A DNA stretch of 6,985 bases from Bacteroidetes bacterium QS_8_68_15. Its GTDB lineage: Bacteria > Bacteroidota > Rhodothermia > Rhodothermales > Salinibacteraceae. The position numbers were made by a program, and so were the translations under genes. Position 1 is the first letter of the stretch. Each line of letters opens with the position of its first letter. Positions 5,956-6,985 of the stretch are shown here, in pieces. The DNA is taken from contig PXTR01000047.1 of assembly GCA_003023245.1 (NCBI GenBank), positions 1 to 6,985 on the forward strand. The letters run 5' to 3'. Below the pieces are notes generated by a model that made no database searches, was not told the DNA's origin, and saw only the letters and a program-made list of their open reading frames with translations.

Positions 5956-6985
5956 TCACGAAGATCCGCCGCGGGGCTGAAGCGACCGCCGTCCCCCGTC
6001 CGCCGTCTGCCGTCCCGAAGCCGCCGATCCGTCCACGCTTTCACAGGCTGCGTTCCAGGCAGCGGCGAGGTCGTCATCCATCACGTCGCCGGTGACGAAC
6101 GGGGCGCCGAGGTCGCGCAGCAGTACGAAGCGCACGGTGCCTGCTACGTTCTTTTTGTCGGACTGCATGGCCGGGCGCAGGTCGCCGAGCGAGAGCCGGG
6201 CCGCGTCCGGGGGCACTGCGGTGAGGCGCGTGAGGCGCACAGCGCGGTCGGCGTCCTCGTCGGACAGCCCGGCGGTGCGGCGGGAGAGCACCAGCGCGGC
6301 GCGCATCCCGAGGGCGACCGCCTCGCCGTGCGTGACGCGCCCGTAGCCGAGCGTTTGCTCGACGGCGTGGCCGAGGGTGTGGCCGAAATTGAGTACGGCG
6401 CGGCGCCCGGCCTCGCGTTCGTCGTCTTCGACGATGCGGGCTTTCACGCGCGCAGCCAAAGGTGCCAGTTCGCGGACGACGTCGGGGTCGCGTGCGGCGA
6501 CGGCTTCGTCGTGTTGTTCGAGAAAAGAGAGCAGCGTCCCGTCGGCTTCGAGGAACGCGTGTTTGACGACTTCGGCGAGGCCGCCGCGCCACTCGCGCGC
6601 CGGGAGTGTCTGAAGCGCGTCGGGGTCGGCTACGACGAGCGCCGGCTGCCAGAAGGCCCCGAGGAGATTTTTGCCCGTGGCGTGGTTGATCCCCGTCTTG
6701 CCGCCGAGGCTGGAATCGACCTGTGCGACCAGCGAGGTGGGGACGTGCACCAGCGGCACGCCCCGCAGCAGCGTCGCCGCCGCAAAGCCCGCCAGGTCGC
6801 CGATCACGCCGCCGCCCAGCGCCACGACGGGCGTCTCCCGGTCGATGCCCCAGCCGAGCGCCTCGTCGCAAATGCGCCGCAGCTGCTCGTCGGATTTAGT
6901 GGCCTCCCCCGGCGGCAGCACGAGCGTGCGCGGCGTCCACCCGGCCGCGCGCAATGCCGCTTCGAGCGGAGCGCGGTAGCGCGCC
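5956..6985 (-). CDS. aroB: 3-dehydroquinate synthase AroB, 5' end outside the window
   Basis: The visible 342 residues read in frame from the right edge (ARYRAPLEAALRAAGW...) to TGA at 5958-5956. The enzyme converts DAHP to 3-dehydroquinate, the second step of the shikimate pathway, in the cytoplasm, using NAD and a divalent metal. Seen, counting from the edge: the NAD-binding GGGVIGDLAGF (58-68), P-T-S-L-V-A-Q-V-D-S-S-L-GGKTGIN (82-100), GKNLLGAFWQP (104-114), and the metal ligands Glu138 in GGLAEVVKH, His202 in NFGHTLGH and His219 in THGEAV, plus S-D-K-K-N-V-x-G-T-V-R-F-V-L-L near 275-289. The full family length is about 350-370 aa, so roughly 40-50 N-terminal residues are missing; the internal TTG at 6954 is not the start. 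The end is unusual: after AAWNAACES the normal protein would stop, but about 26 low-complexity residues follow, encoded in part by a heptanucleotide repeat. tamB lies downstream on the same strand. Confidence 0.97.
   Translation of the reverse strand, partial: ARYRAPLEAALRAAGWTPRTLVLPPGEATKSDEQLRRICDEALGWGIDRETPVVALGGGVIGDLAGFAAATLLRGVPLVHVPTSLVAQVDSSLGGKTGINHATGKNLLGAFWQPALVVADPDALQTLPAREWRGGLAEVVKHAFLEADGTLLSFLEQHDEAVAARDPDVVRELAPLAARVKARIVEDDEREAGRRAVLNFGHTLGHAVEQTLGYGRVTHGEAVALGMRAALVLSRRTAGLSDEDADRAVRLTRLTAVPPDAARLSLGDLRPAMQSDKKNVAGTVRFVLLRDLGAPFVTGDVMDDDLAAAWNAACESVDGSAASGRQTADGGRRSLQPRGGSS
5987..6014. repeat. Heptanucleotide tandem repeat (GACGGCN-like, 4 copies) in the aroB tail
   Basis: On the plus strand cgccgtc, ccccgtc, cgccgtc and tgccgtc follow each other without gaps; on the coding strand the units read GACGGCA, GACGGCG, GACGGGG, GACGGCG. 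The unit is not a multiple of three, so gain or loss of one copy would shift the frame of the last dozen or so AroB codons. The repeat lies beyond the conserved enzyme, where such a change would do little harm. Confidence 0.85.

Noticed and set aside
6074..6871. A 265-codon frame on the same strand as aroB
   Set aside because: The translation is extremely arginine-rich and is an out-of-frame shadow of AroB, whose NAD and metal motifs lie in the other frame.

Overview
The window looks like a chromosomal segment from a high-G+C Gram-negative bacterium. The best guess is the Rhodothermota (Salinibacter / Rubricoccus / Rubrivirga side of the Bacteroidota group). This rests on very high G+C in the core genes (hand-counted sample lines in tamB average about 75%), the character of the large TamB-like protein, and the lack of clear Shine-Dalgarno sequences. 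The phylum call is inference; no marker here settles it.

Layout, left to right. Positions 1-52 hold the last 16 codons and stop of a plus-strand gene, possibly a cysteine desulfurase. A short gap (53-108) carries an imperfect 15-16 nt tandem duplication that runs across that stop codon. Two small plus-strand genes follow, joined by an ATGA overlap: an unrecognised 116-aa protein (109-459) and a 92-aa protein (456-734) whose second half matches the Imm27 immunity-protein pattern. Together they look like a detached toxin tip plus its antidote, and the block is clearly lower in G+C (about 61%) than the genes to its right. An 81-bp convergent gap with a small UUCG-type hairpin separates them from the minus-strand genes.

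Most of the window (816 to about 5726 or 5792, minus strand) is one very large gene for a TamB/DUF490-type protein, an inner-membrane-anchored, cysteine-free, beta-rich protein of the cell envelope. Upstream of it on the same strand, after a 163-bp gap, lies aroB (3-dehydroquinate synthase, shikimate pathway). Its first few dozen residues are outside the window. The order of transcription is therefore aroB then tamB. The gap holds two abutting hairpins plus a third, mutually exclusive pairing, an attenuator-like 1:2 / 2:3 / 3:4 arrangement, which makes it the most interesting non-coding stretch.

aroB and tamB are housekeeping genes with no obvious joint pathway. The left block looks like accessory DNA (a small polymorphic-toxin-type remnant) placed between two conserved genes. 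The most unusual items are the candidate toxin/Imm27 pair, the alternative-pairing leader before tamB, and a heptanucleotide tandem repeat in the tail of aroB. I saw no tRNA, rRNA, CRISPR array or insertion sequence.
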